Source: Methanobrevibacter_A acididurans
Lineage (GTDB): Archaea; Methanobacteriota; Methanobacteria; Methanobacteriales; Methanobacteriaceae
Direction: 5' to 3'
Assembly: GCF_046197875.1 (NCBI RefSeq)
Contig: NZ_CP166991.1
Span: forward strand, 186,001-250,000
DNA: 64,000 nt
Shown: piece after piece, positions 9,737 through 18,914 of the stretch
Layout of the letters: every line of letters starts with the position of its first letter
Numbering within the stretch: the stretch's first letter is position 1
Program-made: the position numbers and the translations under genes
The notes under the pieces: model-generated
Seen by the model: the letters and a program-made list of their open reading frames with translations, nothing else
Told to the model about the DNA's origin: nothing
Database searches by the model: none

Positions 9737-10364
9737 CTATTTTTTTATTTTTTCAGTATTACTTTTTATTTTTTCTTATTCTATTTTTTTCTTATATTCT
9801 TTAGTGTTTTAATGTTTGGGCTTGTTCTTAAGGGTTTTTAGGTTTTAATCTCCTTTATTTAACCTTTTTAGTTTTAATGTTTGGTTTTTTTAAATCTTTT
9901 TTTTATTTTGCTCTTTTTATTGTTTTTTATTTTTCAAAACATTTTTTATTACTTTTATAAATTTTTTTATTATTTTTCGTTGTGTTTAAAACGTTTGAAA
10001 GTTTATAATAATTGAAGAATATTTAAAATTAATTTTATAAATTTAAGATTATTTTAGATTATTATATAAATTTCATAGTGTAATGTTAAAAATTTTTCAA
10101 TTAAATTATAAGATTTCAATTTTTTTTAATTTAAAAAACTTAACTAAATATTTTAAAGTATTTTACTTAAATTCTCTCATTTAAATTAGTATAAGTTTTG
10201 TTTTAATTTTACCATTGATTTTTCATGTTTTAATCTTTTGTTCTATTAAATTTTTCAGTTTTAAGTTCTCTTCTTTTAAAAAAAATTAGTAATACTTTTT
10301 ATCCCAATAATAAGATATAACTTAATTTAACTTATCATTAATAAAGTTTACTAAATCTTTCTAA
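9737..10364. other. Gene-free AT-rich spacer upstream of the mcr promoter
   Basis: About 630 bases with no credible open frame on either strand. The first half is strongly T-rich on the plus strand, which may terminate mmp10 transcription. Several TTTTAATC/TTTTAATG-like short words recur around 9810-9890 and 10200-10260, with no clear period. Nothing else is visible. Confidence 0.6.
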
Positions 10365-10400
10365 AAAATATATTTATATTATATCTTATTCAAAGATAAA
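10365..10400 (+). promoter_or_regulatory. Probable mcr operon promoter (TATA box)
   Basis: An A/T stretch containing TTTATATTATAT (about 10371-10382) lies roughly 25 bases before the start of the structured leader and 150 bases before mcrB. It follows the A-rich element AAAAAA that could serve as BRE. The position is inferred from archaeal promoter spacing; no transcription start was measured. Confidence 0.45.
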
Positions 10401-10403
10401 ATC

Positions 10404-10495
10404 GTATACCAAATAGCTGGCTATTGCAATACTTGCTTTGTAGCTTACTCACCTCAAACATATTTTACATAAAACTGTTTGAGAGAGTGGTATAT
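10404..10495 (+). ncRNA. Candidate structured 5' leader RNA of the mcr operon
   Basis: The leader can fold into a closed three-way junction. P1 pairs TATACCA (10405-10411) with TGGTATA (10488-10494). P2 is AATAG/CTATT (10412-10416 with 10421-10425, loop CTGG). P3 pairs CTCAAACA (10453-10460) with TGTTTGAG (10476-10483). All three stems are perfect, and the element is clearly less AT-rich than its surroundings. It ends about 15 bases before the mcrB ribosome-binding site (AGGAGGG). I know of no described riboswitch that matches it; it could equally be a protein-binding or mRNA-stabilising structure. Confidence 0.45.
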
Positions 10496-10525
10496 TAGTA
10501 ACTCTATTAAATTAGGAGGGAAAAA

Positions 10526-11854
10526 ATGGCAAAGTTTGATGATAAAGTCGATTTATACGACGAAAGAGGTTCATTAGTATCATCTGATGTACCTATCGAA
10601 GCTCTAAGTCCACTACGAAATCCTGCAATACAAAAAATTATTCAAGGTGTAAAACGGACTGTAGCAGTTAACTTAGAAGGTATCGAAAACGCATTAAAAA
10701 CTGGATCTGTTGGAGGAAACAAATCCAAGATTCTAGGAAGAGAAATGGATCTCGACTTAGTAGGAAACGCTGACGCTATTGGAGCATCTTTAAAGAAAAT
10801 GATCCAAGTAGACGAAGGAGACGACACATTAGTAGAACCTATCTCTGGTGGTAAAAGATTAAAAGTACAAATTCCAACCAAAAGATTAGCTTGTGCTGCA
10901 GAATACTCTGTATCCCCATTAGCTACCGCAGCTGCTTTAACACAATCCATTATTGAAAACATGGATGTAAGCATCTACGATGGTAACATGGTAAAAGCTG
11001 CAATCTTAGGAAGATACCCACAATCTGTAGATTACATGGGAGCTAACATTGCAACTATGTTAGATGTACCACAAAAACTCGAAGGACCAGGTTACGCATT
11101 AAGAAATATTGGTGCAAACCACTTCGTAGCTGCAACTCTTAAAAACTCATTACAAGGAACTGCTCTTTGTTCTATATTTGAACAATCTGCTATGTTCGAA
11201 ATGGGAGATGCAATCGGTGCATTCGAAAGATTACACTTATTAGGTTTAGCTTACCAAGGTTTAAACGCTGATAATATGGTATTAGATCTTGTTAAACAAA
11301 ATGCAGAAGGTAACGTTGGTAATGTTGTAGCTGCAACAGTTGACAAAGCTATTGGCGACAATGTTATATCTGAAGCAGAAGATTTAAACGGTTTCAAATT
11401 ATACAAAACTGACGATGTAGCAAAATGGAACGCATATTGTGCTGCTGGATCCATCGCTGCTGTTATGGTTAACGTTGGTGCAGCAAGAGCTGCTCAAGGT
11501 ATTCCAAGTACCTTATTATACTTCAACGATAACATAGAATTTGCAACTGGTTTACCTGGTCTTGACTTCGGTAGAGCAGAAGGTGTAGCTGTAGGATTCA
11601 GTTTCTTCAGTCACTCCATCTACGGAGGAGGAGGTCCTGGTATCTTCAACGGTAACCACGTTGTAACCAGACACAGTAAAGGATTCTGTATTCCACCAGT
11701 AGTAGCTGCAATGTCCTTAGATGCAGGTACTCAACTTTTCAGCCCAGAAAAAACCTCTGGACTTATTAAAGAAGTATACAGTTCATTTGATGAATTCCGT
11801 GAACCTTTAAAATACGTTGCAGAAGCAGCTGACGAAATCAAAGGAGACATCTAA
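10526..11854 (+). CDS. mcrB: Methyl-coenzyme M reductase subunit beta
   Basis: A 442-residue beta subunit of the (alpha-beta-gamma)2 enzyme that reduces methyl-coenzyme M with coenzyme B to methane and the heterodisulfide. Family segments include KFDDKVDLYDERG at the start, LGRYPQSVDYMGANIATMLD, and GGGGPGIFNGNHVVTRHSKG near residue 370, which lines the active-site channel. A strong AGGAGGG site precedes the ATG. It is the first gene of mcrBDCGA. The presence of mcrC within the operon marks this as the mcr (type I) rather than the mrt isoenzyme cluster. Codons are enriched for those of highly expressed genes (for example AAC, TTC, GGA, AGA). Confidence 0.98.
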   Translation: MAKFDDKVDLYDERGSLVSSDVPIEALSPLRNPAIQKIIQGVKRTVAVNLEGIENALKTGSVGGNKSKILGREMDLDLVGNADAIGASLKKMIQVDEGDDTLVEPISGGKRLKVQIPTKRLACAAEYSVSPLATAAALTQSIIENMDVSIYDGNMVKAAILGRYPQSVDYMGANIATMLDVPQKLEGPGYALRNIGANHFVAATLKNSLQGTALCSIFEQSAMFEMGDAIGAFERLHLLGLAYQGLNADNMVLDLVKQNAEGNVGNVVAATVDKAIGDNVISEAEDLNGFKLYKTDDVAKWNAYCAAGSIAAVMVNVGAARAAQGIPSTLLYFNDNIEFATGLPGLDFGRAEGVAVGFSFFSHSIYGGGGPGIFNGNHVVTRHSKGFCIPPVVAAMSLDAGTQLFSPEKTSGLIKEVYSSFDEFREPLKYVAEAADEIKGDI

Positions 11855-11924
11855 GTAATCTATGAATTTTTAAAAATTCATCAAAATTCTAATTTATTAA
11901 AATAAAAAACACAGAGGTAATTAA

Positions 11925-12380
11925 ATGGATATAGAAATATTCCCTTTCAGAATACTCGGTTCAGACACTACCGAAAAATTATTAAATGAAATTGAATCAT
12001 TAGATGATGTAAAAAGAACAGTTATTCATGGACCAAGATTCCCACCTTTAGATGATTTTGAACGTAAATACGGAGATCGCAGAGTCATCACCATAAATGG
12101 TGAAGAAGTTGAATTAAAAGTCAAAACTGGTCGTATATGGATTGAATTGGGAAACACTGAAACAATCGATTTAATTGATGAAATTTGTGGTAAACATCTT
12201 CCTTTTGGTTATGATATTAACACTAATCGAGAACAATACATCAGAAAGTCTAGAACTGTTACTGATGATATGAAGTATGGGAATGTTGATATGCCTGATG
12301 AATTAATCGGAATGACTGATCAACACTCAAAATTTTCAGAAAGTGTTTCATTAATTAAAAAAGATACTAATAATTCTTAA
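11925..12380 (+). CDS. mcrD: Methyl-coenzyme M reductase operon protein D
   Basis: The 151-residue protein matches McrD: MDIEIFPFRILGSDTTEKLL at the start, and GPRFPPLDDFERKYGDRRVI around residues 38-57. McrD is not part of the mature enzyme but binds Mcr; it is proposed to act in assembly or cofactor F430 delivery. The ATG follows CAGAGGTAATTAA. It is the second gene of the operon, 70 bases after mcrB. Confidence 0.95.
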   Translation: MDIEIFPFRILGSDTTEKLLNEIESLDDVKRTVIHGPRFPPLDDFERKYGDRRVITINGEEVELKVKTGRIWIELGNTETIDLIDEICGKHLPFGYDINTNREQYIRKSRTVTDDMKYGNVDMPDELIGMTDQHSKFSESVSLIKKDTNNS

Positions 12381-12420
12381 AATTTAAATAAAAATTAATA
12401 TTTTATAAATGTGATTAACT

Positions 12421-13017
12421 ATGATTGGAAGAAAAAGTCATGTTGTGGATTGTCGAGAAACTAGAGGTCTTGGTGAAGGTGGAGGTATTGCTCAAAGAGG
12501 AACTTTCGCTCAATGTGGAAGTGATGTTGTTGCAGTAGCTATGTCTCCTGGTAGACGTCACATTACCAAACCTGTATGTGAAATCACATTTGCACTTCGT
12601 GAATCTAATCTTTTAACTAGTACTATTATCTTAGATGCAGGTTCAGGTGTTCCTCGTGATGCTCCTTCTGCTAGTGGTGGAAGCCTTTTTGGTTTAACCC
12701 ATAAAGAGATTGAGCAAATGAGTCAATATAAATTACTTGTTGTGCATTTAGGTGGAGTTAAAAATCATATTATATACAAAGCAAGATTAATTTTAAGAAA
12801 TGTTAATAAACCTTGTGTTATTATTTGTGAATACCCTATTGATTTTGAAGACCTTGCAAAAATTGGTGTTAAAACTTTAAAGGTTATGCCTAGTGAAGTT
12901 AAAACCAAGGGCACTGTTGTGGGAATTATTAGTGGTGTTATCAGAGGAGAAACAGCTCCTCAGGAAAAATTAGATGAGATTATTAGAAAAGTCAAAATAG
13001 GATTAGGAGATGTATGA
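12421..13017 (+). CDS. mcrC: Methyl-coenzyme M reductase operon protein C (activation component)
   Basis: The 198-residue protein has the McrC pattern: HVVDCRETRGLGEGGGIAQR near residue 8, VAMSPGRRHITKPVCEIT, and a Rossmann-like middle. In other methanogens McrC is a subunit of the A3a complex that reductively activates Mcr, together with marker 7, which is encoded at 6.3 kb here. The 3' end (stop 13015-13017) overlaps an in-frame ATG of the mcrG region, giving tight coupling. Confidence 0.95.
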   Translation: MIGRKSHVVDCRETRGLGEGGGIAQRGTFAQCGSDVVAVAMSPGRRHITKPVCEITFALRESNLLTSTIILDAGSGVPRDAPSASGGSLFGLTHKEIEQMSQYKLLVVHLGGVKNHIIYKARLILRNVNKPCVIICEYPIDFEDLAKIGVKTLKVMPSEVKTKGTVVGIISGVIRGETAPQEKLDEIIRKVKIGLGDV

Positions 13018-13019
13018 TT

Positions 13020-13793
13020 ATGGTACAATATTATCCAGGAACTTCTCAGGTTGCAGAAAATAGACGTAAATTTATGGATCCAACAAACGATCTTGAAGTT
13101 TTACGTGAAATATCTGATGAAGATGTAGTAAAAATTTTAGGTCACAGAGCTCCAGGTGAAGAATATAAAAGTGTTCACCCACCATTAGAAGAAATGGATG
13201 AGCCTGATGATATTATTAGAGAACTTGTAACACCTATTGATGGTGCTAAAGCAGGGGACAGAGTAAGATATATTCAATTCGCTGATTCCATGTATTTCGC
13301 TCCAGCTCAACCTTTCTTAAGAGCTAGATCTTACGTAAACAGATTTAGAGGTGTAGATACTGGTACTTTATCTGGTCGTCAAATTATAGAATGTCGTGAA
13401 AGAGATTTAGAAAAATTATCTAAAGAAATCTTACAAAACGAATACTTCGATCCAGCTAGAACTGGAATCAGAGGTAAAAGTGTACACGGACACTCTTTAA
13501 GACTCGACGAAGACGGTATGATGTTTGATATGTTAAGAAGACAAATCTTTAACAAAAAAACCGGAAAAGTCGAAATGGTTAAAAACCAAATTGGTATTGA
13601 ATTAGATGAACCTGTAATTTTAGGTGAACCTATAGATGAAGAAACCTTAAAACAAAAAACCACCATCTACAGAAGAGACGGTGACTCCTACAGAGAAGAT
13701 AAAGATGCTGTAAAAGTTTGTCAAAACATTCACGTATCTAGATCTATAGGTGCATACAACCCAGAAATATTTGGAAACAAGAAGGTAGAATAA
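13020..13793 (+). CDS. mcrG: Methyl-coenzyme M reductase subunit gamma
   Basis: The gamma subunit begins VQYYPGTSQVAENR, as in other McrG proteins. FADSMYFAPAQPFLRARSYV and GVDTGTLSGRQIIECRERDL are family hallmarks. Two ATG codons six bases apart are possible (13014 overlapping the mcrC stop as ATGA, and 13020). The second gives better spacing from GGAG at 13006-13009 and the usual MxQYYPG start, so it is chosen. The product is cytosolic and part of the hexameric enzyme. Only one base separates its stop from mcrA. Confidence 0.97.
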   Translation: MVQYYPGTSQVAENRRKFMDPTNDLEVLREISDEDVVKILGHRAPGEEYKSVHPPLEEMDEPDDIIRELVTPIDGAKAGDRVRYIQFADSMYFAPAQPFLRARSYVNRFRGVDTGTLSGRQIIECRERDLEKLSKEILQNEYFDPARTGIRGKSVHGHSLRLDEDGMMFDMLRRQIFNKKTGKVEMVKNQIGIELDEPVILGEPIDEETLKQKTTIYRRDGDSYREDKDAVKVCQNIHVSRSIGAYNPEIFGNKKVE

Positions 13794-13794
13794 T

Positions 13795-15453
13795 ATGGCA
13801 GCAGATAAAAAGTTCATGGAAGCTTTAACAAAAAAGTTTAAAGAAGATCCTACCGACAGAACCACTACTTTTTATAACTTAGGTGGTTGGAGACAATCTG
13901 AAAGAAAAACTGAATTTGTTAAAGAAGGAGAAGAAATTGCTAAAAAGAGAGGAATCCCAATGTACAATCCAGACGTTGGTTCCCCTCTTGGTCAAAGAGC
14001 TTTAATGTCTTACCAATTATCCACAACTGATACTTTTGTTGAAGGTGACGATTTACACTTTATAAACAACGCAGCTATTCAACAAGCTTGGGATGACATT
14101 AGAAGAACTGTTATTGTAGGATTAAACACTGCACACACAGTTCTTGAAAAAAGATTAGGTATGGAAGTAACTCCAGAAACAATTACTAATTACTTAGAAA
14201 CTGTAAACCACGCAATGCCTGGTGGAGCTATTGTTCAAGAACATATGGTTGAAACCAACCCTATGTTAGTAGCAGACAGTTATGTAAAAGTATTCACTGG
14301 AGACGATGAATTAGCAGATGAAATTGATGATTGCTTCGTTTTAGACATTAATAAAATGTTCCCTGAAGAACAAGCTGAAGCTTTAAAGAAAGAAGTAGGT
14401 TCTGCAGTATGGCAAGCAGTTAGAATTCCTTCCCTTGTAGGAAGAGTTTGTGATGGAGGTACTACCTCTCGTTGGTCTGCTATGCAAATCGGTATGTCTA
14501 TGATTTCTGCTTACAACCAATGTGCTGGTGAAGGTGCAACTGGTGATTTCGCTTACGCATCTAAACACGCAGAAGTTATAAACATGGGTACTTACTTACC
14601 TGTAAGAAGAGCAAGAGCTGCAAATGAAGTCGGTGGTATTCCATTCGGATTCATGGCAGATATTGCACAAGGTAGTAGAACTAACCCAGATGACCCTGTT
14701 CGTTCCTCCTTAGAAGTTGTAGCATTAGGTGCTGCACTTTACGATCAAATCTGGTTAGGTTCTTACATGTCTGGTGGAGTAGGATTCACTCAATATGCTA
14801 CAGCAGCATATACTGATAATATCTTAGATGACTTCTCTTACTATGGACAAGAATATGTAGAAGACAAATATGGTGGATTATGTGAAGCTCCTAATAACAT
14901 GGATACCGTTCTTGATGTAGGTTCTGAAGTTGCATTCTATGCATTAGAACAATACGAAGACTATCCTGCTTTACTTGAAACTCACTTCGGTGGTTCTCAA
15001 AGAGCATCTGTTATTTCCGCAGCATCTGGTATATCTACTGCATTTGCTACTGGTAATGGTCAAACTGGTTTAAGTGCTTGGTACTTATCCATGTACTTAC
15101 ATAAAGAAGAACATTCCAGATTAGGATTCTATGGTTTCGATTTACAAGATCAATGTGGTGCAGCTAACGTATTCTCTATAAGAAACGACGAAGGTTTACC
15201 AATTGAAATGAGAGGACCAAACTACCCTAACTACGCAATGAATGTAGGTCACCAAGGTGAATACGCAGGTATTGCTCAAGCTCCTCACTCAGCACGTAAA
15301 GATGCATTTGCATTTAACGCTTTAGTTAAAATCGCATTTGCTGACCCAAGTTTAACATTTGACTTCGGTGCTGTACGTTCTGAATTTGCTAAAGGTGCTT
15401 TAAGAGAATTCGAACCTGATGGTGAAAGATCTGTCATCATTCCAGCTAAATAA
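13795..15453 (+). CDS. mcrA: Methyl-coenzyme M reductase subunit alpha
   Basis: The 552-residue catalytic subunit that holds coenzyme F430. Residues modified in characterised McrA are all present by my alignment: His258 (in SKHAEVIN), Arg272 (in LPVRRAR), Gln402 (in GGSQRA), Gly447 (thioglycine, in GFYGFDLQ), Asp452 and Cys454 (in LQDQCGA). The coenzyme-binding segment GPNYPNYAMNVGHQGEYAGI is intact. Arg272 is the expected target of Mmp10, encoded upstream. It is the last gene of mcrBDCGA, followed by a hairpin terminator. Whether each modification occurs cannot be read from sequence. Confidence 0.99.
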   Translation: MAADKKFMEALTKKFKEDPTDRTTTFYNLGGWRQSERKTEFVKEGEEIAKKRGIPMYNPDVGSPLGQRALMSYQLSTTDTFVEGDDLHFINNAAIQQAWDDIRRTVIVGLNTAHTVLEKRLGMEVTPETITNYLETVNHAMPGGAIVQEHMVETNPMLVADSYVKVFTGDDELADEIDDCFVLDINKMFPEEQAEALKKEVGSAVWQAVRIPSLVGRVCDGGTTSRWSAMQIGMSMISAYNQCAGEGATGDFAYASKHAEVINMGTYLPVRRARAANEVGGIPFGFMADIAQGSRTNPDDPVRSSLEVVALGAALYDQIWLGSYMSGGVGFTQYATAAYTDNILDDFSYYGQEYVEDKYGGLCEAPNNMDTVLDVGSEVAFYALEQYEDYPALLETHFGGSQRASVISAASGISTAFATGNGQTGLSAWYLSMYLHKEEHSRLGFYGFDLQDQCGAANVFSIRNDEGLPIEMRGPNYPNYAMNVGHQGEYAGIAQAPHSARKDAFAFNALVKIAFADPSLTFDFGAVRSEFAKGALREFEPDGERSVIIPAK

Positions 15454-15476
15454 ACACGAAATATTTAAAGACTAAG

Positions 15477-15510
15477 ATAGGTGTTTTTAATTAAACACCT
15501 ATTTTTTTTC
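15477..15510 (+). terminator. Terminator-like hairpin after mcrA
   Basis: A perfect 10-bp stem (ATAGGTGTTT at 15477-15486 with AAACACCTAT at 15493-15502, loop of six) is followed directly by a run of eight T. It lies 24 bases after the mcrA stop and would end or stabilise the mcr transcript. Confidence 0.75.
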
Positions 15511-16117
15511 TTAATTTTCCAGATTTATTTTAAAAAATTAAATTACAATCAATTTTAATAATTATCAAATAAGGTTTAATGTTTATTGTTTATCTAAAAA
15601 CTTTTTAGTAAAGCTTATATTAAACTTTTTTATATAGATATAAAGTATAGGTTAAACTATCCTATATTCAAATAAATCAAAAAATGTTTTCAATGAGGTT
15701 AAACTTCCTTTCAAATATTTAAAAAAAATAATACAAAAAAATGTAAAACCATTTCTATTTTTTAGAAAGTTTTACTTTAGTTTATAAGTTTTCATTAAGT
15801 TATAAACTATTTACTCTAATAAAAAGGAATTCAAGTAGTTATTAATAAAAAAATATTAAAAATAATTATATGTCCTGAATTTATTTTTAATGGAGAAAAA
15901 AATCAATTAATAAAAAAATGAGTGCAATCCTTTAAAAAATGGGATGACAATTATTTTTTTTGGGATAAAAATAATTGTTAATGATTAATTATTAATTAAT
16001 CAGAACCATTATAAAGTGAGAAATAATTATTAAAGAAGATAATTATTATTGTTTTCTTTAAATTAGCTTATTAAATTTATTAAATTAATTTAATAAAAAC
16101 TAAGGAGGAAAAAATAT
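15511..16117. other. Gene-free spacer with promoter and leader of the mtr operon
   Basis: About 600 AT-rich bases without a coding frame. The word AGGTTAAACT occurs twice about 43 bases apart (15650 and 15693 regions). Close to mtrE there are repeated AATAATTATTA-type inverted words around 16021-16050, which could form weak hairpins in a leader. An excellent ribosome-binding site (AAGGAGG) precedes mtrE. I cannot place the promoter with confidence in such AT-rich sequence. Confidence 0.5.
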
Positions 16118-17062
16118 ATGGACCCAATTACATTAGGTGTAGTCGCATTAATCGGAATAGCTGCTACTATTGGTGGGGCATCAGAAGATATCGAATCTGA
16201 TATCGGTTCTGAAAGTAACCCTAACTCACAAGTACAACTCGCTCCGCAAATGGGACATTTACACAGAATGATAAATAAAGCGATCTCTGGGGAACCAGTC
16301 GCTTACGGTGTATGGTGTGGAATTTCTTGTTCCGTAGCTTATTTAGTTATGACATTAAATGCTGGATTTTTATCCTTACCTATTATAGCTATAGCTATTG
16401 GTGCAACAGTTGCTGCTCTTGTACACGTTATATATACAACAACAGCTCATATTGGTCGTATTGTTGGTCAAGCTCAGTTCCAACAACCACTATTTTATGA
16501 TCTATTGATTGAATGTTTAGGACCTATTGCAGGTCATGGATTTATTGCAACTTTTTGTATTACAAGTTTCTGTTATTTAATGACAATCCCTCTCGGAGGA
16601 AATCCTTTAGTTAGCTTCCCATTACCTGTTTTAGGTGTTGTATGGGGTATTACTATTGGTGCTATCGGATCTTCAACTGGGGATGTTCACTACGGTACAG
16701 AAAGTGAATATCAAACTTACCCATTTGGTGGAGGTACTCCTGTAGCTATTCAAGGAGATATAGTTACTAAAGAAGCATGTGGTGCTAAAAACAGTATCGA
16801 TGTAGGAAACTTTTGTGCTAAATTTGGTGGACCTTTAACTGGTGTTTGTTTCGGATTAATCGTATTCTTCAGTTTCTGGATTACTGTAGTATTCGGAGTT
16901 ACTGGTGGTATTATTGCTGGTGCAATAATTATATTAATTTTAATCTATCTTAACTTTAGATTAGAAACTTTTGCTCGTAATGTTTATGGACCTTATGAAG
17001 AAGAAGCTAAACCTGCAGAAGAAGCTGAACTTGTAGAAGAAGCTGAAAAGGCAGGACAATAA
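16118..17062 (+). CDS. mtrE: Tetrahydromethanopterin S-methyltransferase subunit E
   Basis: The 314-residue integral membrane subunit of the Na+-pumping methyltransferase MtrA-H. It starts MDPITLGVVALIGIAATIGG and has about six hydrophobic helices, with the loop GSSTGDVHYGTESEYQTYPF near residue 188 typical of MtrE. The C-terminus is rich in Glu/Ala. MtrE with MtrC and MtrD forms the membrane channel part. It heads mtrEDCBAFGH, the gene order of Methanobacteriales, with AAGGAGG before the ATG. Confidence 0.97.
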   Translation: MDPITLGVVALIGIAATIGGASEDIESDIGSESNPNSQVQLAPQMGHLHRMINKAISGEPVAYGVWCGISCSVAYLVMTLNAGFLSLPIIAIAIGATVAALVHVIYTTTAHIGRIVGQAQFQQPLFYDLLIECLGPIAGHGFIATFCITSFCYLMTIPLGGNPLVSFPLPVLGVVWGITIGAIGSSTGDVHYGTESEYQTYPFGGGTPVAIQGDIVTKEACGAKNSIDVGNFCAKFGGPLTGVCFGLIVFFSFWITVVFGVTGGIIAGAIIILILIYLNFRLETFARNVYGPYEEEAKPAEEAELVEEAEKAGQ

Positions 17063-17075
17063 GGAGGATAAAATT

Positions 17076-17780
17076 ATGTTAGACCCAATTAGTTTAATTA
17101 TATTTATCGCTGTAGGTGGAGTTCTTATTGGAGCAGGAGTACACTTTATTCCTGTAGGTGGAGCTCCAGCAGCTATGGCAACAGCAACCGGTGTAGGTAC
17201 TGGTACAGCTATGTTAGCAGCAGGTGCAGGTATGACTGGACTTGTTACAGCAGCTTCAATGACTGGTCAACCAATGTATCTTATTGTTTTAGCAGGTGCA
17301 ATTGGTGCAATGTTAATGATGGGATTCACCATGTTAATTGCAAACTATATTTATGTATATGGTTGTGGTGTAGTACCAGCTTCTGCAAAAGTAGATAACG
17401 ATCCTATTACTGGTAGAAATCAAGAAATTTATTGTACACCTGGTACAGAAGGACACGGAATTCCTACTGTCTGTTTCGTCAGTGGAATTATTGGTGCTCT
17501 TATGGGAGGTGCTGGTGGTGGACTTATTTACTACACAGTAAATACCGCAGCTACCAACGCTAGTTTTATTACAACCCCTATAGAAGCAGCTGCATTAGCA
17601 GCTATTATCGCTATTTCTGTTTATTTCATTAATTCTGTTATTGCTTCTTATAATATAGGAGGTACTATTGAAGGATTCCATGATCCTAAGTTCAAAAAAA
17701 TCGGTCGTGGATTCGCAGCTTGTCTTATCGCATCTATTATCTGCGCTATACTTTGTGTACTCATTTTAGGAGGTATCTAA
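17076..17780 (+). CDS. mtrD: Tetrahydromethanopterin S-methyltransferase subunit D
   Basis: A 234-residue hydrophobic subunit with about six membrane helices. Family segments include MLDPISLIIFIAVGGVLIGA at the start, the polar loop GCGVVPASAKVDNDPITGR, and GTEGHGIPTVCFVSGIIG. It is a membrane channel subunit working with MtrC and MtrE to couple methyl transfer to Na+ export. It lies 13 bases after mtrE with AAGGAGG upstream, and its stop is one base from mtrC. Confidence 0.96.
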   Translation: MLDPISLIIFIAVGGVLIGAGVHFIPVGGAPAAMATATGVGTGTAMLAAGAGMTGLVTAASMTGQPMYLIVLAGAIGAMLMMGFTMLIANYIYVYGCGVVPASAKVDNDPITGRNQEIYCTPGTEGHGIPTVCFVSGIIGALMGGAGGGLIYYTVNTAATNASFITTPIEAAALAAIIAISVYFINSVIASYNIGGTIEGFHDPKFKKIGRGFAACLIASIICAILCVLILGGI

Positions 17781-17781
17781 A

Positions 17782-18579
17782 ATGGCTGAAGAAAACGCAG
17801 TTAATTCCAATGCATTACTTGCAGTAGGAATAATTGGTGGATTATTAGGAATATATTTAGTTGGTATCAACTCTCTTATAGGACCACTTCTTGCTTGTTT
17901 AGGTGGTATTTGTGCTATCGTATGGGGTGCAAATGCTATTAGAACCGTTGCAGGATATGGTTTAGGTACTGGTGTACCTTCTATAGGTTACATGTGTTTA
18001 GCTATTGGTATTATTGGTGGATTATCTGGTCTTGCTTTAACATTAGTCCCAGCTTTATCTGGATTTGCAATGTTAGGACCTATATTCGCTTTAATAATTG
18101 CAATGGTTTTAGGTTTCATTGTAGCAGTTATAGCTAAAAAAATTGTAGGAATGAAAATACCTGTTTTACTTAGATGTACTACTGAAATTGCTGGAGCAGC
18201 AGCTTTATCTGTTATAGCATTTTCCGTAGCATTAGCTGGTGCTTATGATATTGCTTCAATATCTGCAGCAGTACTTATACCAGGTTACATTGTTTTATTC
18301 TTTATTTTAAACACTATGGCTATACAAGAACCATTTAATGCTTGTCTTGGACCTAACGAAGATCAAAAAAGAACTTTAACCTTAGCAGTTGCTAATGGTT
18401 TCCTTGCAATTTGTGTCGTTGGTTTATTATTAATACCTTCTGGATTAGTTTCCTTATTAGTAATAATTGTTGGAGTTATTGGATGGATTTGCAGTTACAA
18501 AAAATTCCTTAAAATGTCTAATGAAGCTGCAGCATCCGTTAAATGGTCTGGTTTATGGCCTAAAACAGAGGATCAATAG
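17782..18579 (+). CDS. mtrC: Tetrahydromethanopterin S-methyltransferase subunit C
   Basis: A 265-residue membrane subunit, with seven or so hydrophobic helices and the polar loop LGPNEDQKRTLTLAVANGFL near residue 190 that is typical of MtrC. The ribosome-binding site TTAGGAGG lies inside the end of mtrD, so the two are translationally linked. It forms the membrane sector with MtrD and MtrE. Confidence 0.96.
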   Translation: MAEENAVNSNALLAVGIIGGLLGIYLVGINSLIGPLLACLGGICAIVWGANAIRTVAGYGLGTGVPSIGYMCLAIGIIGGLSGLALTLVPALSGFAMLGPIFALIIAMVLGFIVAVIAKKIVGMKIPVLLRCTTEIAGAAALSVIAFSVALAGAYDIASISAAVLIPGYIVLFFILNTMAIQEPFNACLGPNEDQKRTLTLAVANGFLAICVVGLLLIPSGLVSLLVIIVGVIGWICSYKKFLKMSNEAAASVKWSGLWPKTEDQ

Positions 18580-18590
18580 GAGGTTCAATT

Positions 18591-18914
18591 ATGGAAATGT
18601 TACCTTTAATTCAAGTTGTCCCAGAAATGGATCTAGCTATTGACCCTGTAACAGGATCAATAGGTGGAGCTATTGGTGGCGGAGTTTTAGTCACCTTAGA
18701 CGATGTTAATGTTGAAATAGATAAAATAGAAGAAGCAGCTGATGAATTAATTAATTCTTTAGACCCAACCACTGCTCCTGTAGGTGCTTATGCTGGAAGA
18801 GCAGGTTCCTATGTTACTGCAGGTAAACAAACAAACTTTGTTTACGGATTCTTAATTGGATTACTTTTATTAGTAGCTATACTTCCTATTTTAGCTAAGA
18901 TGGGGGTATTATAG
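18591..18914 (+). CDS. mtrB: Tetrahydromethanopterin S-methyltransferase subunit B
   Basis: A 107-residue subunit with a soluble N-terminal part (PLIQVVPEMDLAIDPVTGSI near the start) and one C-terminal membrane helix (FLIGLLLLVAILPILAKMGVL). This matches MtrB in length and layout. It associates with MtrA, F and G at the membrane. AGGAGG precedes the ATG, and its stop abuts the mtrA start. Confidence 0.95.
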   Translation: MEMLPLIQVVPEMDLAIDPVTGSIGGAIGGGVLVTLDDVNVEIDKIEEAADELINSLDPTTAPVGAYAGRAGSYVTAGKQTNFVYGFLIGLLLLVAILPILAKMGVL

